NCBI GenBank assembly: GCA_030765055.1
Contig: CM060953.1
Location: forward strand, 17,583,518-17,647,517
DNA: 64,000 bases
Direction: 5' to 3'
Source: Mantis religiosa
Taxonomy: Eukaryota > Arthropoda > Insecta > Mantodea > Mantidae
A program made the translations under genes and the position numbers. Positions 9,869-21,278 of the stretch are shown in pieces (positions within the stretch are counted from its first letter, which is position 1; each line of letters opens with the position of its first letter). Under the pieces are notes generated by a model, which saw only the letters and a program-made list of their open reading frames with translations, ran no database searches and was not told the DNA's origin.

Positions 9869-10289
9869 CCACAAACTTTTAACTTTATTTCATTGTATCA
9901 ATGTAATTTTGGCCTTAAAATGTTGAAAACATTTTTATTGTGCAATTAATGTGCAGTTAAGTTTGCAGCTTGACTAGTAATAGTGTTTGGAAAAAAATCG
10001 CCGTTCCGTTACCCATAGCTGCTATGGATCGGGCAATTGTTCTTAAATACTTCAATATTTACATGACAACTTTTCTTTCCCACGCCTTCAATTGTACAGA
10101 TATCACACTGCAATGAGTTCACGCACTCCAACATCACTGGATTTCTTATTTCGTGTGTCGTTATTTAGCGATGTCTTACAGTCAGACTCCAAAAAGTTAA
10201 GTATTATATTTCAAGAAAAAAAATTATTTTGCATACAACAACCTAACACTGGGTTTAACAATTTTGCCTTTAATAGTATTATAGTTCTT

Positions 10290-10830
10290 CTACGCTGACA
10301 TATCTTCATATGTTGAGTCATTATCACAGTCATCTTCGACACTGTTCCCATCACATTGTCAATTATAATTTTTTCTTATTTTAGTGCATCCTTTTCCCAA
10401 TCCTCCTGTTCTCTTTCATCCATATGACGACATATATTTTCAAATTCCATTTGTCCAATTTCACTAAATCATTCCTTCCGTCCTTCATTTTAGAAGTTAC
10501 GTATCTCCAGCCAGCTCTTGTTTGGTATCTCCCCATTAATCCTACAGGATTTAGATGTGGATGTTATGGGGGAAGCCTTATGGTTCTATAGTTATATTTC
10601 TGACAATATTTGGTCAATCAATGTGTTTTTCCGAGTCCATTTGTTAGCTCGAATTAATCCAGAAAGCTTTGGTTTAGTGCTACTTTCATCAAATGGAATA
10701 CTGGGATTTTGTAGCTGAAAAATCACATATCTTCTTAATGAACTGGACGTTGTAGGTTTATCTACTTGTGTATTATGGTAAGAAAATTATCTATTTCTCA
10801 CACCGAGTTAAGGGCGAATGCGTATGTCAA
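10290..10830 (-). pseudogene. Tc1/mariner-like transposase remnant T3
   Basis: Minus strand: YNYRTIRLPP-stop-HPHLNPVGL at about 10,545-10,610 corresponds to the LRLPPYHPDLNPIE motif, with Tyr mutated to a stop and Asp to His. The acidic C-terminus is SVEDDCDNDSTYEDMSA, ending at a stop at 10,290-10,292. The upstream iDN motif is decayed. The + frames at 10,092-10,298 and 10,518-10,718 are shadows of it. Confidence 0.7.
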
Positions 10831-11010
10831 TGATACAGTCAACTGTAATCCGGAAGAGGGGATGTGGGGTTACTGAGTATAGGAGTTGGAAATAGAAGAG
10901 AAAGAAATTTGGATCTGAAATCGCTGAAGTTGAAAGTCAGTGTTCTGGAGCCATTGCAGGACTTATACATGTAACTACTATTTTACACGTTTACAGGAAA
11001 CGCTCTTTTG

Positions 11011-11310
11011 TTAATTAATCGTCAAGTGAGGAACTATGCCTGGCAAATAAATTGACATATAATTCTGTTCCTATCTGGTCTTGCTGTACATAGATGGCAC
11101 CACCTGTAATGTCGTGTCCAAATAAAAAAGTTAGTAATTATTTACGAGGTTTTAAAATCAACTATATTTCTACTATTGCGTATACCTTAGGTTTATCTGA
11201 TTTTTACTGCACGAAAAAAAAAGAGTAATTAGAGTGTATTTTGATATAAATTTGAAGGAAGAAATAATTATGCGTGGGAATAAAAGGCTTTTTATTTAGG
11301 TATACAATCT
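11011..11310 (+). repeat. Beta core, copy 4
   Basis: Beta start ttaattaatcgtcaagtgagg; box agatggcaccacctgtaatg at about 11,092; the usual ccgcggtg sequence after the box is lost. The following 11,311-12,000 is beta-side monomer sequence, with the frames 11,438-11,656 and 11,574-11,819 of no recognised function. Confidence 0.7.
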
Positions 11311-12197
11311 ACAACTTTTACAGTTTTCCTCTATGAGATGGTTGTGATTACACGGTTTGTTTCTAATATAATTACGGCCGTAGTTCCTATGTTAGCAACA
11401 TTGTGTGATAGCAGCATGACTAATAATCGGACTGGAATTGAAATTACGAAAAATCACACTCACGTTTTCCTTTACATTCTTTACAGAGGTTCATTTAAGC
11501 TTACATAAAATAAGTATTATTGTTATCCGTAGTAATACAACAAATAGAATAATATCAAATGAATACTTAGGCGTTGAAAGTCAGTGTTTACTTTTATACA
11601 TTTATTATAACATTCTTGGAACGTGTCAACGTGTCAAACATTCCTCCTTATGTTAAGGACAAGCAATTCATACTTTCTTTCAAGATAGGAATTACTGAAA
11701 TATCGCTTATGATTTTCTTAGCTACGTTACCGCCTACCGCGGTGAGGAACATTTGTAGTTATTTCCAAAATATTAACAGGAACTGTATTTATACTGTTTG
11801 CGTATACTTTATACTTTAAATTACGTATAAACGTAAATAGTAATTAGAATATACTTTGATACAAATTTGACCGAAAAAATAAAACCGTATGATAATGAAA
11901 GTCTTCTGACTTAAACATATAAACTACAATTTTACAGCTATAATTCGTAATTTAGATGGATAGTAGGGTAATTGGTTTTGCAAATGTTTGTGTTGTGCAA
12001 TTTTAGTACCCTACCAATGTCCAGTTTAGTATTTAACCGACATACAGAGTCACGCACAGTCACGTGAAAAGTTCTGTAAATATATAATACGTATATTACT
12101 CACCGAGGTCTACTTCCCATAAGCCCAGCCCCGTAGGACCGGGAACCCGGGCCTCATCTGTTTTATATATAATACGTATGTTATAAAGACTCTTTTG

Positions 12198-12499
12198 GTT
12201 CTTAATTAACCGCCAGGAGAGCAACATTAATTGACAAACATTTTGTCATATAGTAATGTTCCAGCCGCATCTTGCTGTCCACAGATGGCTCCACCTGTAA
12301 TAACTTGCCGCGGTGAAGATGATTTGTAATTATTTCCAAAAAATTAACAGGAACTGTATTTATACTATTTGCGTATACTTCCGATTTGTTTGTTTTTATT
12401 TCATGAAAGTAAATAGTAATTAGAATAAATTTTGATACAAATTTGACAGAAAAAGTAATTCCATAAGAGAATAGATTTCTTCTGAGTTATAGATATAAA
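12198..12499 (+). repeat. Alpha core, copy 5
   Basis: Typical alpha start; box agatggctccacctgtaata at about 12,283 followed by acttgccgcggtgaag; ends near agatataaacc. Confidence 0.75.
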
Positions 12500-12955
12500 C
12501 CACAATTTTTATAACTTTACTTCGTAATTAAGATTGAATATGCTTCCATTTCTTTATATAAACGCTTGTGTTGTGCATTTATAGTACCCTGAGAATACTA
12601 GCTCCAAGATAAAGTTTGGAACAAGGTGCTATCAGAGCATGACTAGTAATAGAGTTTGGAATGAAATTACAAAAATTCGCGCTCACTATACTTGTAGCTG
12701 CTATGGGCCGCGCCATGTTTCTTGAACACAGTAATATTTATATGACATGTTTGATGCGAATCTCTTACGTATTTTATCTGGACTTCAGTGACAGTGATAT
12801 CTCACTTCACCATCTCAAAATTCTTTACTTCATGTGTCGCTACTCAGGGAAGTCGTTTATTATCCAAACAATTAAATACTCCAATCCCAGAGAGGTTTTT
12901 CACTTACAATAACTTAACACTGACTCAAGCAATTTTTCTTGTAATCCTATTTAAA

Positions 12956-13085
12956 ACTTCTACGCCTGACGTATCTTTGTCCGTTGAGTAAATATTACTG
13001 CCATCCTCGACATTGTTTTCCTCAAATTTTCAATTATTCTTTTCCGTTAGCTCACCCTTTTCCCAATTCTGCTGTTTTAAATCAA
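12956..13085 (-). pseudogene. Transposase remnant T11 (C-terminal tail only)
   Basis: Only the acidic tail region is left, in the same place relative to the alpha core as in T1-T7 (minus-strand reading of cttctacgcctgacgtatc). It is truncated at 13,085, where another monomer segment, actatgcgaaccaaggcg, begins. Weak on its own; supported by alignment to the fuller copies. Confidence 0.4.
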
Positions 13086-13369
13086 TTAAAAACTATGCGA
13101 ACCAAGGCGCCAGTGCGGATAATTGAATTATTTGTATATGTTTGATACTGACCTAGTTTTGTACGAACATTTGGGTGCAACAAATCTTTATTATATAATC
13201 ATTACTATTGTCCGTAGCAACACAGATTACTAACACCCGACAACCAGGAAAATATCGTAACTGCATGGTTACGTAGATTTGGAAATCCTAATTGCAGGGA
13301 TCTAAAACAACTTTTGCTATAGCAAAAAGACGAGATATTAATAATTAGCCGTCTTTATGGTAGACCCAG

Positions 13370-13510
13370 TGCCCCGGCGCTCTAAAACAAATAAAAGAAA
13401 TCACATCGGTACACTTCAAACGTCGACTGTCACAATAGCCATCACCCAACTGCTCTTCTATCACCTGCGCGGTATTCATAGGCCAGAGCCATTTTTTCTA
13501 GAATGCTACA
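13370..13510 (+). promoter_or_regulatory. HSE-like module copy 1
   Basis: The block cacttcaaacgtcgactgtc...acacctgcgcggtattcata ends with TTCTAGAA at 13,496-13,503, which fits two inverted nGAAn heat-shock pentamers. Fuller copies occur at 45,958 and 48,859; the copy at 17,147 has lost the palindrome. The + frame at 13,357-13,686 spans it without a recognisable domain. Regulatory function is only inferred. Confidence 0.3.
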
Positions 13511-13759
13511 TCGTTTCCGTGAAATTTCGCGGCAACAACAACGCACTGGAACCTCTCTCTGTCTCTCTTTTGCACACGACCCGGCTCCGGCTTGTCGCGG
13601 CAGCTCAACAATGCCACACGGTGACACTGTCCCCGCCTGAAGCTTGCTCACTCTTACAAGACACTAAATTTAAATGCCCAGTTTAGTATTTAACCGACAC
13701 ACACTCAGGTGATAACTTATATAAATATGTGCCAAGTAAGTGATAAAGTAGGCTTCTTA

Positions 13760-14060
13760 GTTGTTACTTAACCGCCCAGAGAGAGGTTTAGTTGACAATC
13801 AAATTGACAGATGGTAATGTTCCGACCTCGCCTAGCTGTGAAGAGATGGCGCCACCTGTGATATCCTGCCGCGGTGAAGAAAATTTGTAATTATTTACAA
13901 ACTTTTAAAACGAACTGTGTTTACTCTCTTTCCATGTCCTTTACGTTGAATTGCTTTTAAGCGCATGAAAGTAAATAGTAATTAGAATGTATTTTGACAC
14001 AAATTTGACGGAAAAAATTCTCTGTATGAGAATATAAGTCTTCTGAGTTAAATATATAAG
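13760..14060 (+). repeat. Alpha core, copy 6
   Basis: Divergent subtype starting gttgttacttaaccgcccag, with box agatggcgccacctgtgata at 13,844-13,863 and agctgtgaagag in place of gctgtccac. Shared with copy 18 (46,232). After it, 14,165-14,216 is the end of a LINE/SINE tail: gggcccttaaacgctac, then (ACTC)n. Confidence 0.75.
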
Positions 14061-14269
14061 CCACAATTTCTACAATTTTATTTGTTGTATGATTTGAATT
14101 TATTAAGGTCGCATAAATGTCGCATAATGTCGTGTGACCTCATATCGTTATCACATGGCCCAAATGACCTTGTTGTCGACGGGCCCTTAAACGCTACATA
14201 CTCACTCACTCACTCGTTATCACATACAACATATACCACATACGTATGAAAACCCCAAAGAAGGAGGCT

Positions 14270-14580
14270 ACAGTTTAACATCGGTAGGCCGCCTGGTAAT
14301 CTTGCACAGCTACTACCTATGCAGGCTTGTACTCGGGAATATTAATGGCTTACCTCAGCCTCGTCCGGAGACGTATCGGATCTCCCACGGGTATCGGGAA
14401 CCACTGTCCCTCGAGTCCAACCCAATCCGAGCAACTCCCATTCAAGGTGGGACTCGAATAATTGGCCCAAGGTTCCTCTAGTAACGTCAGAGGTACCACG
14501 AGTGCTAGGTGTCCGTAGCATCAGCACCACGGACTGGTGGGTGAAGGGGAGGAATCCCCTCCCTTACGGGGGCTATACAC
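14270..14580 (+). repeat. GC-rich structured module g3 (3' two thirds)
   Basis: Starts at accccaaagaaggagg, keeps ctcgagtccaacccaatccg near 14,412 and the palindrome around 14,473-14,495 (cctctagtaacgtcagagg). It ends with a G/C hairpin gaggaatcccctcccttacg. Unlike g4 it lacks the C-run part. Confidence 0.55.
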
Positions 14581-14774
14581 ATGTCGTGTTTTAATTAAAA
14601 TATTTGGAGTAGTTTTTGAGAAAACAAACATGTTAAACAATTCCTATATATAAGGACTATGATACAATGAAGCATAAAATTAATATAAACTCTAGTCTAA
14701 CATATATTGCTAGTGTTTACCTAGATCACATTTCGTAAGGTCCCTCCTAACATCCTCAGCTAATGTCGACTTGT

Positions 14775-15240
14775 ACAATGAGGTCAACCCGAAATCCTAA
14801 GACCCGGCCTCTATCAACCCGGAAGCGATAGAAAACTTCGGGGTGCTATTTGGTGCAATACCTTCAGTCTAAGAACCCCCCCCCCCCCCATCTGAAGACA
14901 GGTGCAAGTGGATACGTCACATACGAGCGTCAACCCCTTCGGGTAGACTACCGAAAACCTCGGTGTGGCCACCTGGTATACTAACACACCTTCTACTAGC
15001 TCTGCAGGCTAGTCCTCGGGGCCTTTTAGGCAACCCTCTGCCCTATCCGAGCGGCGGAGGTCTGGCCGGAGGTGTCCAATCTCGCGCGGGTGTCAGGTAC
15101 ACACTGCCCTCTCGAGTCCAACCCAATCCGAATATCTCCCCTTCGGGACGGGCTTGAGTGTTCGGCCCGAGGTTCCTCTTCGTAACGAAAGAAGTGTCTC
15201 GAGGGCTAAGGGTCCGCAGCGGCCGCACCACGGCCTCTGA
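14775..15240 (+). repeat. GC-rich structured module g4
   Basis: Nearly full module: C13-C14 run at about 14,876-14,890, aagtggatacgtcacatacg, ccttctactagctctgcagg hairpin near 14,989, signature ctcgagtccaacccaatccg near 15,112. It ends before the sequence leading into SINE S2. Small frames on both strands (14,963-15,157; 15,043-15,231; 15,093-15,344) are GC-rich openings. Confidence 0.55.
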
Positions 15241-15296
15241 AGCAATAGAGGCGTCTCCGTTGGTGTTTTGATAAACTTGAGGTTCTGAATCTTTGT

Positions 15297-15534
15297 GCGC
15301 GGCGTGGCTGAGTGGTTAAACCACTCTACTCTCACAAAAGCCACCGGGGTTCTATCCTATGCCACCAAAATTTAAAATTTGTTAATGCCAACTCACGACG
15401 AGTTTTCTCCGGAATCGCCGGCTTCCTCTGACATCTCATTCCACCATTGCATCTTCATCTCTTGTAACATCAGTGTCACCGCCACCGGTGCCGCGTTTAC
15501 TAAAAGTGGGCGTTAAACACCACACATTTCATTT
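15297..15534 (+). repeat. SINE S2 copy 2 (tRNA-like head)
   Basis: The clearest head of the family: ggcgtggctgagtggttaaa, as in tRNA-Ser/Leu D-arms, and ggggttctatcct as B box. Then the body, ending in aaaagtgggcgttaaacac. There is no matching acceptor stem, so it is not a tRNA gene. Confidence 0.7.
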
Positions 15535-15900
15535 AAGGTTCTCTTCAAAGGTGGCGTCGAAATTGGACAGTTTTTCTCCATACTGCGTGGTTAATGCAGT
15601 TGCACCCTGAACACTTTGCTCTATATCGTGATTCTCATATCATAAATGGTACGCTACGGCCAATGTTACTGTTCTTGATGTTTCTAAAACACACTTAAGC
15701 CTAATGTTCAACTTACTTTTTGTTTTGACAATGTAAGGTTTGACAGTCTTTATAGTTTATCCGGTACATACTTGAGTTTTTGTATGTAGGGTTTTACTTT
15801 GTATTAATTACAAGATTTTAAAAGAAGTACATTGAATTTGTTGTGTGGTGCCAAATTTATACGTTCTTATAGAAAAGTTTTGTAGCCCTGCGAAGGTAAA
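15535..15900 (-). pseudogene. Penelope-like fragment P1b
   Basis: Aligns with P1a on the minus strand (catcgtgattctcatatc...ttatccggtacatacttgag region) but is more decayed: no frame stays open through the GIY-YIG pair. Recognised mainly by nucleotide similarity to 8,963-9,310 and 47,945-48,300. Confidence 0.5.
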
Positions 15901-16120
15901 CACTAGCAATATATGGAGCATTGAGCATAATTCTTCTTAAATTTACGTTAATTTTAGGACAATGTTACACCTAAGGACCTGTTGTGTGAGACTGCAAATT
16001 ACATAGAAAATTTCTTGCAAGTCACTGAATCTAAATGCCCAGTTTAATGTTTAATCGACACACAGACGCTACAAGTTTTATGGATGCTTACCATGTATGT
16101 TGTAATGACACGCTCTCTTA

Positions 16121-16415
16121 GTTCTTAATTAACCGCTAGGAGACAACTTTAGTTTAGAAACAACAGATGCTAATGTTCCGACCTCGTCTTCCATTCCACA
16201 GATGGCTCCACCAGTAATATCCTACCACGGTGATGAAAATCTGAGATTATTTACAAAGTTTTAAATTCAACTGTAGTTATACTGTTTACCTATACCTTAA
16301 GTTTATTCCGTTTAGTTCTGTGAACTGAAGCAGTAATTAGAATATATTTTAACATAAATTTTACCGAACAAGTAATTCTGTTTGAAAATGGAAGTCATCT
16401 GAAATAAATATATAA
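16121..16415 (+). repeat. Alpha core, copy 7
   Basis: gttcttaattaaccgctagg start, box agatggctccaccagtaata at about 16,200. This core lies in the part absent from the paralogous block at 48.5 kb. Confidence 0.7.
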
Positions 16416-16562
16416 GTCACAATTTTTGTAACTTAATTTCAAGGTATGAATCAAGTTCTAGACAATGCTTTTTATAACGTCTGAGCTGTACAATTACTTT
16501 TCCATGCTACATCTTTCTTAAATTTTGACTGCACCGACATTCAACTTGCTTTCACAAGGTTT

Positions 16563-16768
16563 ATTGGATCAAGCGCGTTGACCACATCCAGCTTTGGATT
16601 GAGCACTTGTTTACTAGAATGGCGGTACTCGGTTTCCATCATCTCATCTGTAAGATTGCATTATACCATGAGCCAGCAGATACGAGTGAGTGGAACTTTT
16701 GTGGACAAAGATGTGAACGTTACCACATAGAACTGTGCAGGAAAAGAGCCAAATCAAAGACTATGTGA
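16563..16768 (+). other. Single-copy insert with a 49-codon Cys-containing frame
   Basis: About 200 bp seen once in the window, between monomer motifs ctttcacaaggtttatt and actatgtgaaccaaggcg. The frame is open from about 16,520; from ATG 16,619 it reads MAVLGFHHLICK...FCGQRCERYH...LCRKRAKS before TGA 16,766-16,768. No family recognised; it may be a chance frame or a small piece of captured host or element DNA. Confidence 0.25.
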
Positions 16769-17230
16769 ACCAAGGCGTCAGTACGCAAAACTGAATAGTT
16801 TGCAATTCTTTGCAGCTGAGCCCTTATTGTATGGCCATTTGACTGCAATAAAATGTATTACATAAATAATTATTACTGTTATCTGTAGCAACACAGATAA
16901 CTAACACCCGAAAATTAGGATAATATTGAGAATCTGTGGATTACGTAGATTCGGGAATCCGTCTTTCAGAAATATAAAGCCACTTCTGTTGCAGTAAAAA
17001 GGCGTGAAATTAACTATCAGCCGTCTACAAGGTGGTATCGGTTAAAGAAGTTACTCCAGTGCACTTCAAACTTCGACTGTCACAATAACCATCATACAAC
17101 TGCTCTTCTAACACCTGCGCGGTAATTATAACCACCAGCAATTGTTTCAATAATGCTGGGCAACAACAATAGACTGAGGAATCCGGAGCCTCTCTCTGCC
17201 TCTTTCTCTTATGCCCACGAGCCCTGAATA

Positions 17231-17350
17231 CTTTTTAATAAATGTATTTCTTGTTCTATATCGTGATGCTTATTGCATAAATGGTACCCTACTGCCGATT
17301 TGTCTGTTCTTGATATTTCTAAAATACTCTTTAAGCCTAATGTTCAATGT
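17231..17350 (-). pseudogene. Penelope-like fragment P1c
   Basis: Short piece matching 9,045-9,160 (gatgcttattgcataaatgg ... ctactgccgatttgtctg). It retains only the region around the SAVAxH helix. Its paralogue is at 48,926-49,066. Confidence 0.4.
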
Positions 17351-17362
17351 CACGCTGCTTTA

Positions 17363-17660
17363 GTTCTCAATTAACCGTCAGGAGGCAACTTTAGTTGAGA
17401 AACAACAGATGCTAATGTTTCAACCTCGTCTTCCTGTCCACAGATCGCGCCACCAGTAATATGCTGCCGCAGTGAAGAAAATTCGTAACTATTTACATAT
17501 TTTTAACGGGAACTACATTTATACTCTTTACATATACTTTAACTTAGTTTGCATTTAACAATATGAAAGTAAACAGAAATTAGATTATATTTTGACAGAA
17601 ATTTGACCACAAACGTAATTCTATACGAGAATAGAAGCCTTCGGAACTAAATATATATGC
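17363..17660 (+). repeat. Alpha core, copy 8
   Basis: gttctcaattaaccgtcagg start, box altered to agatcgcgccaccagtaata at about 17,443. Its right end lies 10 bp before the start of the 13.4-kb tandem unit. Confidence 0.7.
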
Positions 17661-18094
17661 TACAATTTTTCTAATTGTTTTTCATTGTAAGGTTTCAATA
17701 ACTCCAAATCTGGTTTATAAATTTTTTGCTGTATAATTATAGTACCTTGAGGTATGCAACAAGTTTCTATCAAAGCATGACTAGTAGCAGGGTTTGGAAA
17801 ATTATCACGCTTTCCTTGCCTTTAGCTGCTTTTGGCCACGCAGTTCTACCTGAACGATGAAATATTTAACTGACAGCTCTGATGAGAGTCTCTTACTTGT
17901 TTTTCCCTGGTCTTCAATAGCAGTGATATCTCACTGCGATTACTTCACTCCCTCAAGAGTCACCCGATTGCTTGTTTCATGCGTCGCTATTTAGGGAAGC
18001 CGTGAAGTTAGTCTCCAACAAATTAAATACTCTAGTTACAGAAAGTTTTTTCACTTACACATAACTTAACAGAATTAAACAATTTTGCTTTTAA

Positions 18095-18340
18095 TCATAT
18101 TTTATTTCTTCCAGGTTTGACATATCTTCTTTTGTTGAATCATTGCCATCATCAATATTTCCATCCCATTGTCTTCAATTATACTTCTTTCAATTTTTTT
18201 CTTCCGTTAGTGTACTTTATTCTAATAGTATTGTTTAATTTCATCCACATTATGACATACTTTCACCCATTTCAATTGTGCAGTTTGCTCAAATCGATGG
18301 CTGCAGAAAATTTCGTCTTTCCCTTTACATGTGAAAGTTT
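18095..18340 (-). pseudogene. Transposase remnant T8 (C-terminal part)
   Basis: Same position as the tail of T6/T7, read on the minus strand: acidic C-terminus next to ccaggtttgacatatcttc. It is cut at about 18,335, where the SINE S1 leader actatgatacaataaaacac begins. Its partner is T9 (31,545-31,780). The + frame 18,117-18,347 is its shadow. Confidence 0.5.
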
Positions 18341-18364
18341 ACTATGATACAATAAAACACAAAA

Positions 18365-18600
18365 GCCCGCCTCAATAGAGTAGATGGCAGCCTGTCTGCC
18401 TAACTTTCACGAGGATCCGAGTTGGAATCTCGAACGAATTGAGCTACCTGGCTATGGTTTTTTCCGGGGCTTTCCGTTATCCTTAAAGACGAATGTCGAG
18501 TAACTCTAAGCTCTATGCACCCTGAGCTCATTTGAGTATCATACCATCTATTCCATTCATCGTGCGATATGACTTAACGTTGGACGACGTAAATTACAAA
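18365..18600 (+). repeat. SINE S1 copy 1 (tRNA-like head)
   Basis: gcccgcctcaatagagtaga (A box region), gagttggaatctc (B box region), then a body with gttatccttaaagacgaatg and an A-rich end. Orthologous to the copy at 31,805 in unit 2. Confidence 0.7.
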
Positions 18601-19029
18601 AAAATGCAAAAAAGGTTCCATTACCCGTAGCTGCTCTTCGCCGCGCCATGGTTCTTGAACGCTGAAATATTTAAATAAAACATTTGACGCGAGTCTCTTA
18701 GCTGATTTCCCTGTCCCCCAATGTCAGTGGTATCTCACTGCGATGCCTTCACCCTCTGAAGTATCACTGATTTGTGTATAAAGACTAACATTGAGTCATA
18801 CTTTTTAAAACTTGTAACTTCACTCACGTGCTTTTACAAAATCAGCAACGTTTTCGACACAGTTGCAGTTTGATCATCAGCTGATTAGCGACTCTCACGG
18901 TTGTTGTCTGGATCTCTTGTAATTGGCTCCCTCTCTGGGAAGATTCTTTACATAAGTTCAGTAGACCACTCACTGAGGGACCTCAAAATTTTGAATATGT
19001 AGAATGTTTTTAATCATAAAATTTATTGC

Positions 19030-19745
19030 TATGTTGTAAGTTCAAGTTTTGTTGACAGTGGTTTTAGTGGTTTGATCTCCTCCTCGATGTGGTGATTATC
19101 ATTCCAGAAGTGAAGAGCAACTGCCGATTTTTCTGTTGTTTATATTTTATGTTGCTACGGTGTTCTGTTAACCTAGTTTTTAAATTTCTCTTCGTCTAAC
19201 CAATATAAAATTTGTCATAGTTTTCTCAATTTATCCTATATATTCCTGATTTTTGTTCTGATGGGGTCGTGTTGTTAAGGGGTTATTTAACAATTTCTAG
19301 AGTGAGAATCTGTTTTGTGGAGCTAGTTTGATGCTATTTTCTTTATATATTCGTTCAAAATTCAGAAATGTCCGGCGGTGGTAAGTGAATTAGTTGTATT
19401 TTCAGTTTTTATTTGTTTTGAAGAGTAGTCATCTGTTTTAATTTACTTTGCCTGTAGTCCCGGCTGATTATCTTTTGGTTGAGTTTGGATTGAAACCATT
19501 CTTTTCTACTGTATTTAGAGTAAATGTAAATTCCTCATATTGTTTTTGATCTAAAGGTATGCTGTTCAAACTATGGTTCAAACTTCTAAGAGCAGCTAAT
19601 TTATGTGACAGAGGATTGAAACTAATTATCTGTGTTTGTAGGTTTTCTGTAGATTCCAAATTGTACACTGTCATTTTGTCTTACGATCGTTAAATCTAAG
19701 AAAGACAATGGATGCCGCACTTGGTAGAGTATGTCACAGAGCCGA
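19030..19745 (-). pseudogene. Penelope-like retroelement fragment P2a
   Basis: Minus strand: a frame with FLDLTIVRQNDSVQFGIYRK (Penelope RT motif region), overlapped by a second frame with ISFNPLSHKLAALRSLNHSL and VEKNGFNPN (RT thumb/linker). Then decayed linker and GIY-YIG sequence down to about 19,080. The frameshift at about 19,700 is shared with P2b, so it predates the tandem duplication. No RT catalytic core is present. Confidence 0.7.
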
Positions 19746-19996
19746 ATATAATACAACGCTGTGTGGAAACATTTGTTTTCCATCTTCTAGATTTTCCAGT
19801 TATTGATGAGTAATGCACAATAAAGACAAGATCAGTGCTACTGTCACAAAATTCTAGATATGCATTTCATTTGTCACGAATTAAATACTATACATGTACA
19901 GAATTTAAATTAAAATCTGTGGAGTCGTTCTTGAGAAAATCAAACATTTTGAAACATTCCTGTGAGTTAAGGACTATGATACAATGAAGCACAAAA

Positions 19997-20224
19997 GCCC
20001 GCCTCGGTAGCGTATATGGTAGCGAGTCTGCCTCACGTTCAAGAGTTCAAATCTCGGTCAGAGTGAGCTACTTGGATAAGGTTTTCCCGGGGTTTTTCCT
20101 TATCCTTAAAGACGAATGTCGGGTAGCTCTGAGCTCAATGGACTAGGGACTCATTTGAGTATCATTTCCCCAATCTCATTCACCATCCGATATGACTTAA
20201 CGTTGGAGGACGTAAAATTACAGA
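19997..20224 (+). repeat. SINE S1 copy 2 (tRNA-like head)
   Basis: gcccgcctcggtagcgtata head, gagttcaaatctcgg B-box region, tail with cgttggaggacgtaaaatta. Inserted after gaagcacaaaa, the site used by the other copies of this family. Confidence 0.7.
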
Positions 20225-20278
20225 GAAAGAAATATTATAAATAATATTTACCTTGATGACCTTGACAATCAGCTTCTT

Positions 20279-20509
20279 TGGCCGCACCGGGGTTGAGCTT
20301 TTAGACCACTAGTCTCTCACCATGGCGGCTTGTGTTCGATCCACTGCGACCGCAAAGTGATATTTGTGCTGGGGCAAGTTTTCTCCGGTTTCTCCGTTTT
20401 TTCTTCTACCATCTCATTACACTAGTATTCCAACTCATATATTATCAGTGTCACCGCCTGTGCTGCCGTATGTAGCATAAGCTGACGTTAAAGACTGTCA
20501 TTTCATTTT
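20279..20509 (+). repeat. SINE S2 copy 3 (tRNA-like head)
   Basis: ggggttgagcttttagacca (A box) and gtgttcgatccactg (B box), followed by the body and the tail gacgttaaagactg. Unit-2 partner is at 33,903. Confidence 0.65.
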
Positions 20510-20808
20510 AGTTTCTGTTCTAAGGTGGTGGAGCTTCGGTAAAGATAAAGGTGTTCCTTTGGAAAATGTGTGTAGCCCTGTGATGGTAAACACTAGCAAT
20601 ATATGCAGCATCGAGTACCAGTTCGACTCAAAATTATACTCATTTTCAAAAAAGTTACACATAAGGACGTGTTGTGCAGACGGCTTATTCCATTGAACAG
20701 TTCTTGCAAGGCAGTGAATGTAAATGTCCAGTTTAGTATTCAACAGACACACAGACGTACACAGTTTGATAAATATGAAACATATACCTCATAAAGACAC
20801 GCTTTTTA

Positions 20809-21100
20809 CTTCTTAATTAACCGCCAGTTTGACACACCAATTGAAAGATGGTAATGATCATATTACTGTCTTGCCGTCAATAGATGCCTCCAGCTGTAGT
20901 ATCCTACTGCAGTAAGGAAAATCTGTAATTATTTAGAAAGTTATAAAATTAACTGTACGATTAATGTCTGTAAGTGCTTTGAGTTTATTCGCTTTTCACT
21001 GAATTAAAGTAAACAGTAATCATAATGTATTTTAAGATAAATTAGACCTAATAAGTTATTCTGTATGAGAATGGAGGTCATCTGAATTAATTATATAAAG
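20809..21100 (+). repeat. Alpha core, copy 9
   Basis: cttcttaattaaccgccag start; box changed to agatgcctccagctgtagta at about 20,883, with tactgcagtaagg in place of the ccgcggtg motif. Partner of copy 13. Confidence 0.7.
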
Positions 21101-21278
21101 AACAAACTTTTTACTTTATTTCATAGTATGATTCCATTTATCTTCACGTAATTTTAAAATCACTTTTGTTGTGCAATTATTGTGCAACAACCTAACAACA
21201 ACGTTAACCTAGCAACATTACACACTACAACCTAACACTGGGTTTAACAATTTTGCCCTTAATGGTATTATAATTCTT

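Larger units (their letters stand above)
12005..17780. repeat. Large duplicated block, paralogue of 44,610-49,510
   Basis: Colinear with 44,610-49,510 at an offset of about 32.5 kb. It contains alpha cores 5-8, GC-rich modules g3 and g4, SINE S2, Penelope P1b/P1c and the HSE-like module. The paralogue lacks about 720 bp (16,105-16,825 here), including one alpha core. A short GC-rich scrap at 12,105-12,160 is an extra insertion in this copy. Confidence 0.75.

Noticed and set aside
13357..13686. 109-codon plus-strand frame
   Set aside because: Only part of it persists in the paralogue (45,954-46,214) and not in the copies at 17.1 and 48.8 kb; no domain; it crosses the HSE-like module and pre-core block.
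15297..15370. Possible tRNA-Ser/Leu gene at ggcgtggctgagtggttaaa
   Set aside because: A and B boxes are present but there is no pairing acceptor stem or anticodon arm, and the same sequence heads a repeated SINE body with a 3' tail.
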